Source: JAKJGA01 sp029554345
GTDB lineage: Bacteria; Spirochaetota; UBA4802; JAFGJZ01
Assembly (NCBI GenBank): GCA_035395685.1
Contig: DAOPBR010000003.1
Coordinates: 1-64,000, forward strand
Direction of reading: 5' to 3'
Length of the DNA: 64,000 bases
The translations under genes were made by a program, and so were the position numbers. This document shows, in pieces, positions 16,504 through 24,736 of this stretch. The notes under the pieces were generated by a model. That model did not search any database and was not told the origin of the DNA. It was given only the letters and a program-made list of their open reading frames with translations. Positions within the stretch are counted from its first letter, which is position 1, and each line of letters starts with the position of its first letter.

Positions 16504-16944
16504 CTACCTGTTTATCGCAAGTTTGATTCGTTCCAGCAGCCGTTGGCGCTGCAGGGGTTTGAGAATGAAATCCAGGGCACCCATTTTTACTAAATCCTCA
16601 ACGACACCTTTGGTTGTTTCATCGCTTATAAAAACTACTTTTATCGGATATTTGAGATTGTTTTTGAGTTCAAAAAGAAGAGCATATCCATCAAGAATAG
16701 GCATATCTAAATCAGTCGTTATCAGATCAATTTTTCCGCCAAGCTTTTCAATGATTTTTAACGCATCGCGGCCGTTTGCGACATCGGCGATGATCTCATA
16801 TTTTTCGGATTCGAGAATTTGTTTAATTTGTTTGCGTTGGAATTCCTGATCTTCAACAACAAGAACTTTGTAAGGTATTCCATTAGGTCTGATCCCGTCA
16901 GCCTGCTTTGAGTTCAGGGACGGGAAATCATGCTTACTCTTCAT
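16504..16944 (-). CDS. CheY-like single-domain response regulator
   Basis: From the ATG at 16942-16944, preceded by GGAGA, the protein is 146 residues. After a short polar N-terminus there is a receiver domain: KVLVVEDQEFQRK (acidic pair), LITTDLDMPILDGY (phospho-acceptor Asp), FISDETTK (Thr/Ser position) and FILKPLQR (conserved Lys-Pro). No output domain follows, so it signals by protein contact. The longer upstream reading lacks a start signal. Its partner is possibly the tail-anchored protein encoded 1 bp downstream or the divergent HATPase-HDOD protein. Confidence 0.88.
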   Translation of the reverse strand: MKSKHDFPSLNSKQADGIRPNGIPYKVLVVEDQEFQRKQIKQILESEKYEIIADVANGRDALKIIEKLGGKIDLITTDLDMPILDGYALLFELKNNLKYPIKVVFISDETTKGVVEDLVKMGALDFILKPLQRQRLLERIKLAINR

Positions 16945-17131
16945 AATTTCTCCGAATATAACAAATACCGGACTGCAATAAATATGCCCAGTGCAGTGAA
17001 ATAAACAATCAATAGAGTTATTTAATCCGATATTGAGACACTTTGTCAACTCAAATAATTGAACAGTTATGCTTATAAAATATTGCTTGAGATATTCTTG
17101 TTGCATATTTAGTGTTGTCTGGCGGTTAATT

Positions 17132-18625
17132 ATGAAAGCACTTATTTCTGCAGAAGATTATACTCTCGCAATAACCGAGGGAAAGTTGTTTTATCTGGAG
17201 TTTCAGGTTTTTGATGCTGATGCTGAAGCCTGCTTTCTTCGAATTCTGCGCCGTTTTCTTTCTCATGCCGACCTTTTATATTCGCGTGATGTTCTGATAA
17301 CCATTTTGAAAGAACTAATCAACAATGCAGTTAAAGCTAACGCCAAGCGTCTTTTTTTTCAAAGAATGAATCTTGATATCAGAAAGGATTATAGTGAAGG
17401 AATGACTTCCTTCAGTTCCTCTGTTCTCCGGCCTGACGGGGATCTTATGATTGCAATGCAGTCATCGGATTATAAAGTCAGAATTTATTTTGAAAACAGA
17501 AACTCTGATTATATAATTTCAGTCTGGAATAATACGCCTATTGTTCCGGAAGAAATTGAAAGAATTAATTCGAGGATAGAAAAGGCAAGGCATTATTCTA
17601 ATATTTCCGAGGCTTTCGGAGACACTCTGGATGATTCAGAGGGGGCCGGTTTGGGTTTAATCATGGCCTCCATGGTTTTCCGTAACGCCGGGTTTGATGC
17701 AAGTAAATTTGTTGTACATCGAAAGGATAATTCGACTATCTTTTCACTTGCTTTAAGCAGAAGAACTGATTCGGCAGAAATACGCGGAAAAATAGCTCAG
17801 GAAATCAATAATGCAGTTGAAAATATTCCGGCGTTTCCTGAGAATTCAAGGCTTCTGATAGATATGTGCAAAAATCCTGATGTTACGATTAAACACATTT
17901 CAGACTTCGTTAAAAGAGATCCTGGTTTGTCTGCTTCTATCTTAAAGCTTGCAAATTCCGCCGGATATATAACATCAAAAAAAATATCTTCTATCGAAGA
18001 GGCTTCTGTATTAATCGGATTAAACGGAATACAGTCCATAGCAATGGCCAGCGGTGTTGATGAGATAGTTAATAATCATTTCAAAGAGTTTAAATATCTT
18101 TGGATGGAGTCCTATAAAAAAGCTTTCTATGCATATAAAATAGCAATTCAGCTGAAAAATGCTAAAATTGCAGAAAAAGCTTATCTTGCTGCTCTTCTTT
18201 CAAAAATCGGAAGAATACTTCTTCTTTCAATTAAAAAAGAAACTGCCCAAAAGCTTGCAGAAATTACCAGAAATAAATCGCAGACTGAAGTTGATATTCT
18301 TGAGGAAATTGCATTAGGTGTCAGCATTTCCACTCTCGGCAGTCTGATTGTCAAGCGCTGGCATTTTGATGACGACCTTTCGGAAGCAATTGAATATCAC
18401 CGCAAGCCTCATATGGTGAGCGAAAAAAACAAGTCACTCAACTATACTGTTTATCTGGCTCATGTTTTTTGTGAAGCCGAAATAGGTAAATACCGTTTTG
18501 AGATAGTGGATGAAGATGTTCTTTCGTACTTTAATCTGGCAGATGCTAATAATTTTAAGAAACTTCATGATATTTTAATAGACGCATACAATACTCAGAT
18601 GAAGAATATCGAAAATTTGAAATAA
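17132..18625 (+). CDS. HATPase-like plus HDOD-domain signalling protein
   Basis: This 497-residue soluble protein starts at ATG 17132. The N-terminal half (about residues 50-215) resembles a GHKL ATPase, with an N-box-like LKELINNAVKANAKRLF and a glycine box GAGLGLIMASMV. The DxGxG motif is replaced by WNNTPIVPEE, so ATP binding is uncertain. The second half is an HDOD domain (FPENSRLLIDMCKNPD, ISDFVKRDPGLSASILKLANS, ASVLIGLNGIQSIAMA), a degenerate HD fold found in two-component signalling. It is divergent from the CheY-like gene and followed 13 bp later by glyQ. Function is unknown beyond signalling. Confidence 0.78.
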   Translation: MKALISAEDYTLAITEGKLFYLEFQVFDADAEACFLRILRRFLSHADLLYSRDVLITILKELINNAVKANAKRLFFQRMNLDIRKDYSEGMTSFSSSVLRPDGDLMIAMQSSDYKVRIYFENRNSDYIISVWNNTPIVPEEIERINSRIEKARHYSNISEAFGDTLDDSEGAGLGLIMASMVFRNAGFDASKFVVHRKDNSTIFSLALSRRTDSAEIRGKIAQEINNAVENIPAFPENSRLLIDMCKNPDVTIKHISDFVKRDPGLSASILKLANSAGYITSKKISSIEEASVLIGLNGIQSIAMASGVDEIVNNHFKEFKYLWMESYKKAFYAYKIAIQLKNAKIAEKAYLAALLSKIGRILLLSIKKETAQKLAEITRNKSQTEVDILEEIALGVSISTLGSLIVKRWHFDDDLSEAIEYHRKPHMVSEKNKSLNYTVYLAHVFCEAEIGKYRFEIVDEDVLSYFNLADANNFKKLHDILIDAYNTQMKNIENLK

Positions 18626-18638
18626 TCAGGATTCAAAA

Positions 18639-19511
18639 ATGCATTTTCAAAATCTTATTGCAAAACTTAATGAATATTGGAGCTCAAAAGGATGCATAGT
18701 TATCCAGGGATACGATTTGGAAGTTGGAGCCGGAACATTTAATCCGGGCACATTCCTCCGTGCTCTCGGTCCTGAGCCGTGGAATGTGTGCTATGTTGAG
18801 CCTTCCCGCAGACCAACTGACGGAAGATACGGCGAGAATCCAAACCGGCTTCAGCACTATTATCAGTATCAGGTAATAATGAAACCTTCGCCTTCAGATA
18901 TACAGGATTTATATCTTGATTCACTCCGTTATTTGGGGCTGAATTTGAATGAGCATGATGTGCGTTTTGTTGAAGACGATTGGGAGTCGCCGACACTTGG
19001 CGCTGCCGGCCTTGGCTGGGAAGTCTGGCTCGACGGAATGGAAATTACACAGTTTACTTATTTTCAACAGTGCGGAAGCATTGAGCTTAATCCAATTCCT
19101 GTAGAAATAACTTACGGTCTGGAAAGAATTTGCATGTATCTTCAGGGCGTTAACAGTGTTTTTGATATCAAGTGGAATGATCATATTTATTACAGAGATG
19201 TCCACTTTAGAAGTGAATACGAATTTTCGCATTACAACTTCAGTATGAGTGATCCTAAGATGTATTTTCAGCTTTTTGATCTTTTCGAAAAGGAATGCAG
19301 TTCTATTTTAGAGAAAGAGCCGAAAGTTGTTCTTCCTGCTTATGATTTTGTACTGAAATGTTCGCATGCCTTTAATATGCTTGATGCTGCAGGAGCTATT
19401 TCTGTAACGGAAAGGGTCGGCTATATTACCAGAGTAAGAAACATGGCAAGAAAATGCGCAGAAAGATTTGTTCAAATACGTGAGGAGATGGGATATCCAT
19501 TACTGAAATAG
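18639..19511 (+). CDS. glyQ: Glycine-tRNA ligase alpha subunit
   Basis: GlyQ is the class II catalytic subunit that forms glycyl-adenylate in the bacterial alpha2-beta2 enzyme. The 290-residue protein matches the family end to end, starting HFQNLIAKLNEYWSSKGCIV and containing the motif-2 region VEPSRRPTDGRYGENPNRLQ and the motif-3 region VEITYGLERICMYLQG. The usual partner glyS is not adjacent; nrnA follows 14 bp later. A dissociated glyS elsewhere in the genome is required for the enzyme to charge tRNA. Confidence 0.96.
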   Translation: MHFQNLIAKLNEYWSSKGCIVIQGYDLEVGAGTFNPGTFLRALGPEPWNVCYVEPSRRPTDGRYGENPNRLQHYYQYQVIMKPSPSDIQDLYLDSLRYLGLNLNEHDVRFVEDDWESPTLGAAGLGWEVWLDGMEITQFTYFQQCGSIELNPIPVEITYGLERICMYLQGVNSVFDIKWNDHIYYRDVHFRSEYEFSHYNFSMSDPKMYFQLFDLFEKECSSILEKEPKVVLPAYDFVLKCSHAFNMLDAAGAISVTERVGYITRVRNMARKCAERFVQIREEMGYPLLK

Positions 19512-19525
19512 AATAACGGAGAATC

Positions 19526-20512
19526 ATGAACAGCGGTCTGGATAATGTAATTCAGTTTTTTGATAAAAACAAGAAGATAATAATTACGACACATGAATCT
19601 CCGGATGCCGACGGGATAGGTGCGGAAATCGCGCTTAAGGAGCTTTTGGATTCTCTCGGAACAAAATCTTTTGTGTTAAATGGTGATCCGACGCCTGATA
19701 AACTTTGTTTTCTTGATGTCGATTCAGTTATCAATATCGCATCGGAATTTTCTCTGCCGGATGATATTTCTGAATATTCGGTGGTAGTTCTTGATACAAA
19801 TAATTTCGTAAATACAGGTGCAGCATATAGTCTTTTATCTCCGCATGTTAATGAAATATTTATCATAGATCATCATGAAGGCGGTGAAGACTATATTGAT
19901 ACTCATTTTGTCATGGTCGAAGCGTCGAGTGCCAGCGAAATTGTTTTTTTTATAATGGATCACTATCGCCATGATTTTACAAGAAAAGCCGCTCAGGCTT
20001 TGTATACGGGACTGCTTTTTGATACCGGTGGATTTAAATACAAAAAGACCACACCGCGGACACATCTTGCTGTAGCAAAGCTTCTTTCTACCGGAATAAA
20101 ACCGTTTGAAATTCACGAAAGAATTTTTGATATTAATGAACTTTCGGCATTTTTATTAAAGTCAAAGATTCTTTCAACGGTTGAGGTGTATCTTGACGGA
20201 AAGATGATTCTGATGCATCTTACTCCGGAAATGCTTAGAGAGACAGGTGCGGATTTTTCACAGGGTGAGACCAGTATAAATCTTCCTCTTTCTGTTGCCG
20301 AAGTTCAAGTATCGGTTCTTCTGAAGCAGGATGTGGAAGGCCCTCTTAAAGTCAGCATGAGAACGAAGGGTGATCTTGATGTCTCCGGAATTGCTATTTC
20401 TAACGGCGGCGGAGGGCATAAAAACGCGGCCGGTTTTAAGTCTCAGCTTTCCCGTGAAGAAGCTAAAAAGTATGTAGTAAAGCAAATAGAAGAGCTTTAT
20501 CGTAATAAGTAA
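19526..20512 (+). CDS. nrnA: DHH/DHHA1 phosphoesterase, NrnA-like
   Basis: This 328-residue protein belongs to the bifunctional nanoRNase/pAp phosphatase family, which degrades 2-5 nt RNAs and 3'-phosphoadenosine 5'-phosphate using Mn. The DHH motifs are visible: THESPDADGIGAEIAL near residue 22, VVLDTNN near 92, IIDHHEGG near 117 and FDTGGFKY near 165. The DHHA1 substrate motif GGGHKNAAGF lies near 300. The length fits NrnA rather than RecJ. It is 14 bp downstream of glyQ and probably co-transcribed. Confidence 0.9.
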   Translation: MNSGLDNVIQFFDKNKKIIITTHESPDADGIGAEIALKELLDSLGTKSFVLNGDPTPDKLCFLDVDSVINIASEFSLPDDISEYSVVVLDTNNFVNTGAAYSLLSPHVNEIFIIDHHEGGEDYIDTHFVMVEASSASEIVFFIMDHYRHDFTRKAAQALYTGLLFDTGGFKYKKTTPRTHLAVAKLLSTGIKPFEIHERIFDINELSAFLLKSKILSTVEVYLDGKMILMHLTPEMLRETGADFSQGETSINLPLSVAEVQVSVLLKQDVEGPLKVSMRTKGDLDVSGIAISNGGGGHKNAAGFKSQLSREEAKKYVVKQIEELYRNK

Positions 20513-20599
20513 TAGTAATATTTTCTATCGCTGGTCTTTAGACCGCCTTTTTCTAATTCGTTTATTTAATGAAAAAATCAAAAAAAAATAGCTCCGATG

Positions 20600-20628
20600 T
20601 TGACGATTTTGTGATCTTTAATTATATT
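20600..20628 (+). promoter_or_regulatory. Sigma-70-type promoter of the small heat-shock operon
   Basis: TTGACG (20600-20605) and TATATT (20623-20628) are separated by 17 bp. The expected start of transcription falls in the left arm of the CIRCE element just downstream. Confidence 0.7.
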
Positions 20629-20668
20629 ACTGTTAGCACTCGATAAAAATGAGTGCTAACAGTAATAT
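20624..20668. promoter_or_regulatory. CIRCE operator (HrcA site) with extended arms
   Basis: The canonical CIRCE TTAGCACTC-N9-GAGTGCTAA is perfect at 20633-20641 and 20651-20659. The symmetry continues outward without mismatch to 18-bp arms (20624-20641 and 20651-20668). It overlaps the -10 box and transcription start of the three hsp20 genes, so HrcA repression is expected. hrcA itself is not in the window. Confidence 0.96.
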
Positions 20669-20686
20669 ATAAATAAGGAGGTCATT

Positions 20687-21097
20687 ATGTGGAACATAAC
20701 AAAACACGAAACTCCGATCGAAAAACTATTCGATGACTTCTGGGGTTTTCCTGATCATTTCAAGGCGGAAGAAAAACTTTTCAATGTTGATCTGATTGAA
20801 AACAAAGATTCCTATACTCTTAAAGCTGATCTTCCAGGCGTTAAGAAAGAGGACTTGGATGTGAGCATTGAGAATGGTTTTCTTACTGTAGCAGCTAAAC
20901 GTTCAAGCGAGAAAGAGCATGATGAAGGTGAATATCATGTTCACGAAAGGAGTTCAGGCGAATTTAGAAGAAGATTCCGTGTTCCGGAATCTGTTAAGGC
21001 TGAAGAGATAAAAGCTGAATTTAAAAACGGGGTTTTGGAATTAGTTATTCCTAAAACTGAAAAAGAAGAAAATAAAACAAGAATAATGATAAATTGA
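20687..21097 (+). CDS. Small heat-shock protein (Hsp20/alpha-crystallin), first of three
   Basis: This 136-residue ATP-independent holdase has an alpha-crystallin domain at about residues 35-125: a DLPGVKKEDLDVSIENG strand pair and the conserved FKNGVLELVIPK. The C-terminal IMI tripeptide fits the IxI oligomerisation motif. The N-terminal arm has an aromatic-rich FDDFWGFPDHF, a typical client-binding segment. AAGGAGG precedes the ATG. It is directly downstream of the CIRCE element and is followed by two paralogues with 10- and 9-bp gaps. Confidence 0.96.
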   Translation: MWNITKHETPIEKLFDDFWGFPDHFKAEEKLFNVDLIENKDSYTLKADLPGVKKEDLDVSIENGFLTVAAKRSSEKEHDEGEYHVHERSSGEFRRRFRVPESVKAEEIKAEFKNGVLELVIPKTEKEENKTRIMIN

Positions 21098-21107
21098 GGA
21101 GGTAAGT

Positions 21108-21500
21108 ATGTATCCTGTTTACAGTATGATTAATGATCTGGTTAAAGCTTTTGATTCGGCGGTGTCTGATGAATCGGTTTACCGCGATAGACCTTTGACC
21201 AATGTTTATGAAAAAGAAGATGCCATAGTGGTCAGAGCTATTGTTCCTGGGATGACTAGTGAAGATATCTCACTGGAAGTTGTTGATAATTACCTTGTTA
21301 TCAAAGCTGCGCCTAAGAGTGAAGAGATATCAGGCAGATATCTTCGCCGGGAACGTGCTTCCGGTGCATTCAAGAAAACCGTTAAGCTTCCTTATCAGCT
21401 TGATAGGGATAAAATGAGCGCGAAACTGAGCGACGGCATTTTGACTGTTGAGCTTTCAAAGAGTGAAGCAGCTAAACCTAAAAAGATTGAGATTCTTTAA
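21108..21500 (+). CDS. Small heat-shock protein (Hsp20), second of three
   Basis: The protein is 130 residues with an alpha-crystallin domain at about 25-118 (IVPGMTSEDISLEVVDNYLV, KLSDGILTVELSK) and a C-terminal KIEIL that provides the IxI motif. The N-terminal arm is shorter and less aromatic than in the first paralogue. GAGGAGG precedes the ATG. The three genes are diverged from one another, so the copies may form hetero-oligomers or have different client preferences, which is an inference. Confidence 0.95.
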   Translation: MYPVYSMINDLVKAFDSAVSDESVYRDRPLTNVYEKEDAIVVRAIVPGMTSEDISLEVVDNYLVIKAAPKSEEISGRYLRRERASGAFKKTVKLPYQLDRDKMSAKLSDGILTVELSKSEAAKPKKIEIL

Positions 21501-21509
21501 GGAGGAAAT

Positions 21510-21860
21510 ATGAGTGAAAAATTAGTTAATAGAAAAATATCTCCGGCTGCTGATATTGCTGAGAATGAAAATGAATATACCATAAAGCTTGATATGCCGG
21601 GAGTAAAGAGAGAAAATATTTCCATCACTCTGAGTGAGGGGAAGCTTGAAATTGAAGGAAAATTCTCTGAAGAAACAAATTCTAACGAGGCTATTAAATA
21701 TAGAGAGTTTTCCGGCGGGGATTATTACAGGGGGTTCACTTTAGGTGCGGATATTGAACCAAACGGTGTTACGGCGAAATATGAAAATGGTGTTCTCTCG
21801 GTGACTATGAAAAAAAGAGAAGAAGTTAAACCTAGAAAAATTGAGCTTCTTGCGGGTTAA
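21510..21860 (+). CDS. Small heat-shock protein (Hsp20), third of three, short N-terminus
   Basis: The 116-residue protein is almost only an alpha-crystallin domain (KLDMPGVKRENISITLSEG, YENGVLSVTMKK) with a C-terminal KIELL in the IxI position. It has a very short N-terminal arm of about 15 residues, which is where most Hsp20 proteins bind clients and set oligomer size. AAGGAGG precedes the ATG, and a strong terminator follows directly. It probably assembles with the two upstream paralogues. Confidence 0.95.
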   Translation: MSEKLVNRKISPAADIAENENEYTIKLDMPGVKRENISITLSEGKLEIEGKFSEETNSNEAIKYREFSGGDYYRGFTLGADIEPNGVTAKYENGVLSVTMKKREEVKPRKIELLAG

Positions 21861-21887
21861 AAAAGCGGGGATTCCCCCGCTTTTTTG
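21859..21887 (+). terminator. Intrinsic terminator of the hsp20 operon
   Basis: An AGCGGGG / CCCCGCT stem with a small loop is flanked by an A tract and followed by TTTTTTG. It begins at the stop codon of the third hsp20 gene. Confidence 0.93.
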
Positions 21888-21933
21888 TTTGCACCCATAT
21901 CCGCTTTGTTTATAACTATTCCAAGAGTTTAAT

Positions 21934-22578
21934 GTGACAGCAAAAACAAAACATGAATTTATCGAAGAATGGAATTGGACTTCAGGAAAGCCTCTTGGAA
22001 AACCTGTAGAAAGATCTTTCGCTCATAGAGAGGGAATTCCTCACGAAGGTGTTCACCTTTGGATTTATAAAATCATAGACGGAGAAATATGGATACTCCT
22101 TCAAAAGCGTTCGAGAAATAAGGATCTTTATCCTTCTGTATTCGATATATCTGTCGGAGGACATGTGCCTTTTGGTCTGAATAACGGCAAGATTCAGAAA
22201 GAGGCATCAGAAGAATTGAGTATTGATGTTAAGGATGAAGAACTTACTGATTTGGGATATTTCCGTTATGAAGAAATAATACCTCAAATGGATTTATTTC
22301 ACCGGGAATTTCAGCACATCTGGATAATGAATTCGGATATTGAAATTGATAGTTACTCTTTTTCGGACGGTGAGGTTGAAGCAGTTTGTTTTATCCGGCT
22401 TAATGATTTTATATCGGTACTATCAGGAAAGCTGAAATCTGCAGAATCGTTTTACTTTGATGGAAAAAATGTTTTTATGAGGGATATTGAGCTTGAAGAG
22501 TTTCATCCTTTATTTTTTTCCCCTGGAATGAAAGATTATCTTGCCCTAGTAATAGATGCGATAAGTCATAATACTTGA
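21934..22578 (+). CDS. Nudix hydrolase, isopentenyl-isomerase-like subgroup
   Basis: The protein has 214 residues starting at GTG; the overlapping upstream ATG is followed at once by a stop. The fold signature is clear (LWIYKIIDGEIWILLQKRSR, DISVGGHVPFG), and the Nudix helix is QKEASEELSI, with the metal-binding EEL core. The usual Gly-Glu-Ser after GGHV is replaced by Gly-Leu-Asn and the usual Arg-Glu by Lys-Glu, so the box is slightly degenerate. The N-terminal part resembles YfcD/IDI-type Nudix proteins that act on nucleoside or prenyl diphosphates. The substrate is unknown. Confidence 0.82.
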   Translation: MTAKTKHEFIEEWNWTSGKPLGKPVERSFAHREGIPHEGVHLWIYKIIDGEIWILLQKRSRNKDLYPSVFDISVGGHVPFGLNNGKIQKEASEELSIDVKDEELTDLGYFRYEEIIPQMDLFHREFQHIWIMNSDIEIDSYSFSDGEVEAVCFIRLNDFISVLSGKLKSAESFYFDGKNVFMRDIELEEFHPLFFSPGMKDYLALVIDAISHNT

Positions 22579-22620
22579 TTCTGTTTAAAAATACGACTTT
22601 TTATCCTTCCAAATTGTTTG

Positions 22621-22658
22621 TTGACATTAAAAGTAACAAAGTTTAGCTTTCTGTTACT
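22621..22658 (+). promoter_or_regulatory. Putative promoter element and operator-like inverted repeat
   Basis: TTGACA (22621-22626) is followed by the inverted repeat AGTAACA-N13-TGTTACT (22632-22638 and 22652-22658) about 65 bp before the LpoB-like gene. No good -10 box is seen at standard spacing, so the promoter is tentative. Confidence 0.4.
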
Positions 22659-22722
22659 GATGAATTGCCTGATGATTTCGGGTTAATAATAAGTTCTTAA
22701 TAATAATTGAAGAGGTTTTGAT

Positions 22723-23301
22723 ATGAAAAAGATTTTTGCATTCGCTTCGATTCTGTTTTTTTCTATGATTTTTTCAGCTTGCGGTTCAACGGTTGAATAT
22801 GGAGACGCCAGCAAGGATAAAGGTTCGGCAGAATGGGGTCCTAAAGAGATTAAAATGACCACTTCAATGATGGTCGGTTCGATTTATTCTTATCTCAAAG
22901 ACGAGTGGAAACAGCCTGCTTTTCTTCAGGTAAAGAAATTCCAGAATAAAACATCTGAACATATCGATACTAAAATGATTTCTGAAGAAATTGTTACTCA
23001 GCTTATCAAAAAAAGAATTTCTTTTGTTGATGATTCGTTGACGGCTGAAGCACTTGAAGAAATGGAAAAAGGAATGAGCGGTATGATTGATCCGGACAGT
23101 GCAGTTCCAATGGGTTATTTGAAATCCCCTAATATGTATTTAACCGGAGATGTTCGTGATAATGTAAGAACTGTTAAAGGAAAAAATATTCAGTATCTTG
23201 TTGTTACTCTGAAGCTTTATAATCTCAAAACAGGAATTATCATGTGGCAGGAGCAGAAAGAATTTCTTAAAACCAGCAAAAATACTAAAATTTCCTTTTA
23301 G
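22723..23301 (+). CDS. LpoB-like lipoprotein (penicillin-binding-protein activator family)
   Basis: The 192-residue protein has a lipoprotein signal (MIFSACGS, Cys at about 20). The mature domain has LQVKKFQNKTSEHIDTKMIS near residue 75 and MYLTGDVRDNV near 145, stretches characteristic of LpoB/PF13036 proteins. In enterobacteria LpoB is an outer-membrane lipoprotein that activates PBP1B for peptidoglycan synthesis. Whether it does so in this organism is unknown. The next gene encodes a COG3014-like lipoprotein, a pairing also seen beside lpoB in other bacteria. Confidence 0.78.
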   Translation: MKKIFAFASILFFSMIFSACGSTVEYGDASKDKGSAEWGPKEIKMTTSMMVGSIYSYLKDEWKQPAFLQVKKFQNKTSEHIDTKMISEEIVTQLIKKRISFVDDSLTAEALEEMEKGMSGMIDPDSAVPMGYLKSPNMYLTGDVRDNVRTVKGKNIQYLVVTLKLYNLKTGIIMWQEQKEFLKTSKNTKISF

Positions 23302-23328
23302 TACAAGAGTAATCCAAGGAGATTTATT

Positions 23329-24723
23329 ATGCTGAAGATATCAAGATTTGTCATGTTTGCCATGGTTATTGGTTTATTTTCCTGCAGCACGCAGTTTCAT
23401 AAAGATATAGTCGAGGCGAACAAGCTTTTTAATCAGATGAAGTTTAAGGATGCTGCAAGAAAGCTTCTCCCTGCGGCAAATTCATCCGGAAGGGATCAGC
23501 TGCTTGCCCAGATGGAATGCGGAACTATGCTTAATGTTGCGTTCGATTACGAGAACAGCAATAAGCTTTTTCTTTCAGCGGGCGAACTCGCGAAAAAAAT
23601 ACCAATAAGTATTTCGCAGGAATCTATTGCGTTGCTTACGAATGATACAAAGACGAATTACCGCGGTGAGGATTTTGAACGGGTACTGATTCACATGTAC
23701 GCGGGTATGAATTTTCTGATGCTTGATCAGAATGATTCTGCGAGAGTTGAATTTAAGCGTGTTAATGATCTTCTTACATCGTATAAGTCTGAGGGCTTAA
23801 ACCAGTTCAAACAGAATATAATGGCAAAATATCTAACCGCTGTGGCATTCGAGGCTGTCGCTGATGCTTCAAATGATACGGATGATCTTGAGTATGCCTA
23901 TATCGAAATGAAGCAGATTTACCAGCTTGACCCTTCAAATCCTCTGGTAAGAAGGGATCTTGTGCGTTTATCCGGAAAATTGAAATATGATGATGAATAT
24001 CAGGCGTGGAAAGCCAAGTTCGGTAACCATGCGGATTCACCGTCTCAGGTCGTCGTTATTTTCCAGAACGGAATGTCTCCGATAAAGGTTTCCCGCGGTA
24101 AAATTCTGGATGATGAATCTATGCGTATAGCTTTGCGTCTTGCGTTTGATTCCGCATCTCTTAAAACTAAAGAGGGTGTTACTTTTGCAGCAATTCTTGC
24201 TGTACTTGCAACAGTTGATAATCCAATTCCTAGGTATCAGCGCCGGTCAGCTAAATCTGACTATCTGACTCTGGAAATTGACGGAGTAGAAAAAGCCCGT
24301 TCTTATATGCTTGAAAATATTGCAGATACTTCTTTGAAAACTCTTGAAGAGAAATATACTACAATAAAAACAAAAGTAGCAGCAGGAATTGTAGTAAAAG
24401 CTATTACTGCGGTTATTGCCGGTAAAATTGCGAAAGAAATTGCTCAGTCAAGTAAAAAGACAAAGGGTGTTGCAGGCTTGATCGGTGCAATTACCGGAGG
24501 AATTGTCGGAGCAGGTTTAATTATGCAGATTGAACCTGATCTTCGTTGCTGGAGTACTTTGCCGGCAAATTTTCAGCTTGCACTTGCCGGAATTAATCCA
24601 GGTAAACATAATGTTAAAGTTAAGTTTTATGCCAATTCCGCAGTTATTAGCGAAAAAGATCTCGGTGACTTTGATATTCCGGCAAAGAAGAAGTTTATAA
24701 TAAACTGCAGAACAGTTAACTAA
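23329..24723 (+). CDS. COG3014-like lipoprotein with helical-repeat N-terminus
   Basis: This 464-residue protein has a lipobox (GLFSCSTQ, Cys about 19). Residues 25-235 look like TPR-type helical repeats (DQNDSARVEFKRVNDLL, MKQIYQLDPSNPLVRRDL). The C-terminal part has a glycine/alanine-rich hydrophobic stretch (about 345-395) followed by DLRCWSTLPANFQLA, a motif I associate with the uncharacterised COG3014 family. AAGGAG precedes the ATG, 27 bp after the LpoB-like gene. It may be a cell-envelope partner of that protein. Function has not been established. Confidence 0.7.
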   Translation: MLKISRFVMFAMVIGLFSCSTQFHKDIVEANKLFNQMKFKDAARKLLPAANSSGRDQLLAQMECGTMLNVAFDYENSNKLFLSAGELAKKIPISISQESIALLTNDTKTNYRGEDFERVLIHMYAGMNFLMLDQNDSARVEFKRVNDLLTSYKSEGLNQFKQNIMAKYLTAVAFEAVADASNDTDDLEYAYIEMKQIYQLDPSNPLVRRDLVRLSGKLKYDDEYQAWKAKFGNHADSPSQVVVIFQNGMSPIKVSRGKILDDESMRIALRLAFDSASLKTKEGVTFAAILAVLATVDNPIPRYQRRSAKSDYLTLEIDGVEKARSYMLENIADTSLKTLEEKYTTIKTKVAAGIVVKAITAVIAGKIAKEIAQSSKKTKGVAGLIGAITGGIVGAGLIMQIEPDLRCWSTLPANFQLALAGINPGKHNVKVKFYANSAVISEKDLGDFDIPAKKKFIINCRTVN

Positions 24724-24736
24724 CGGCGGCATTATT

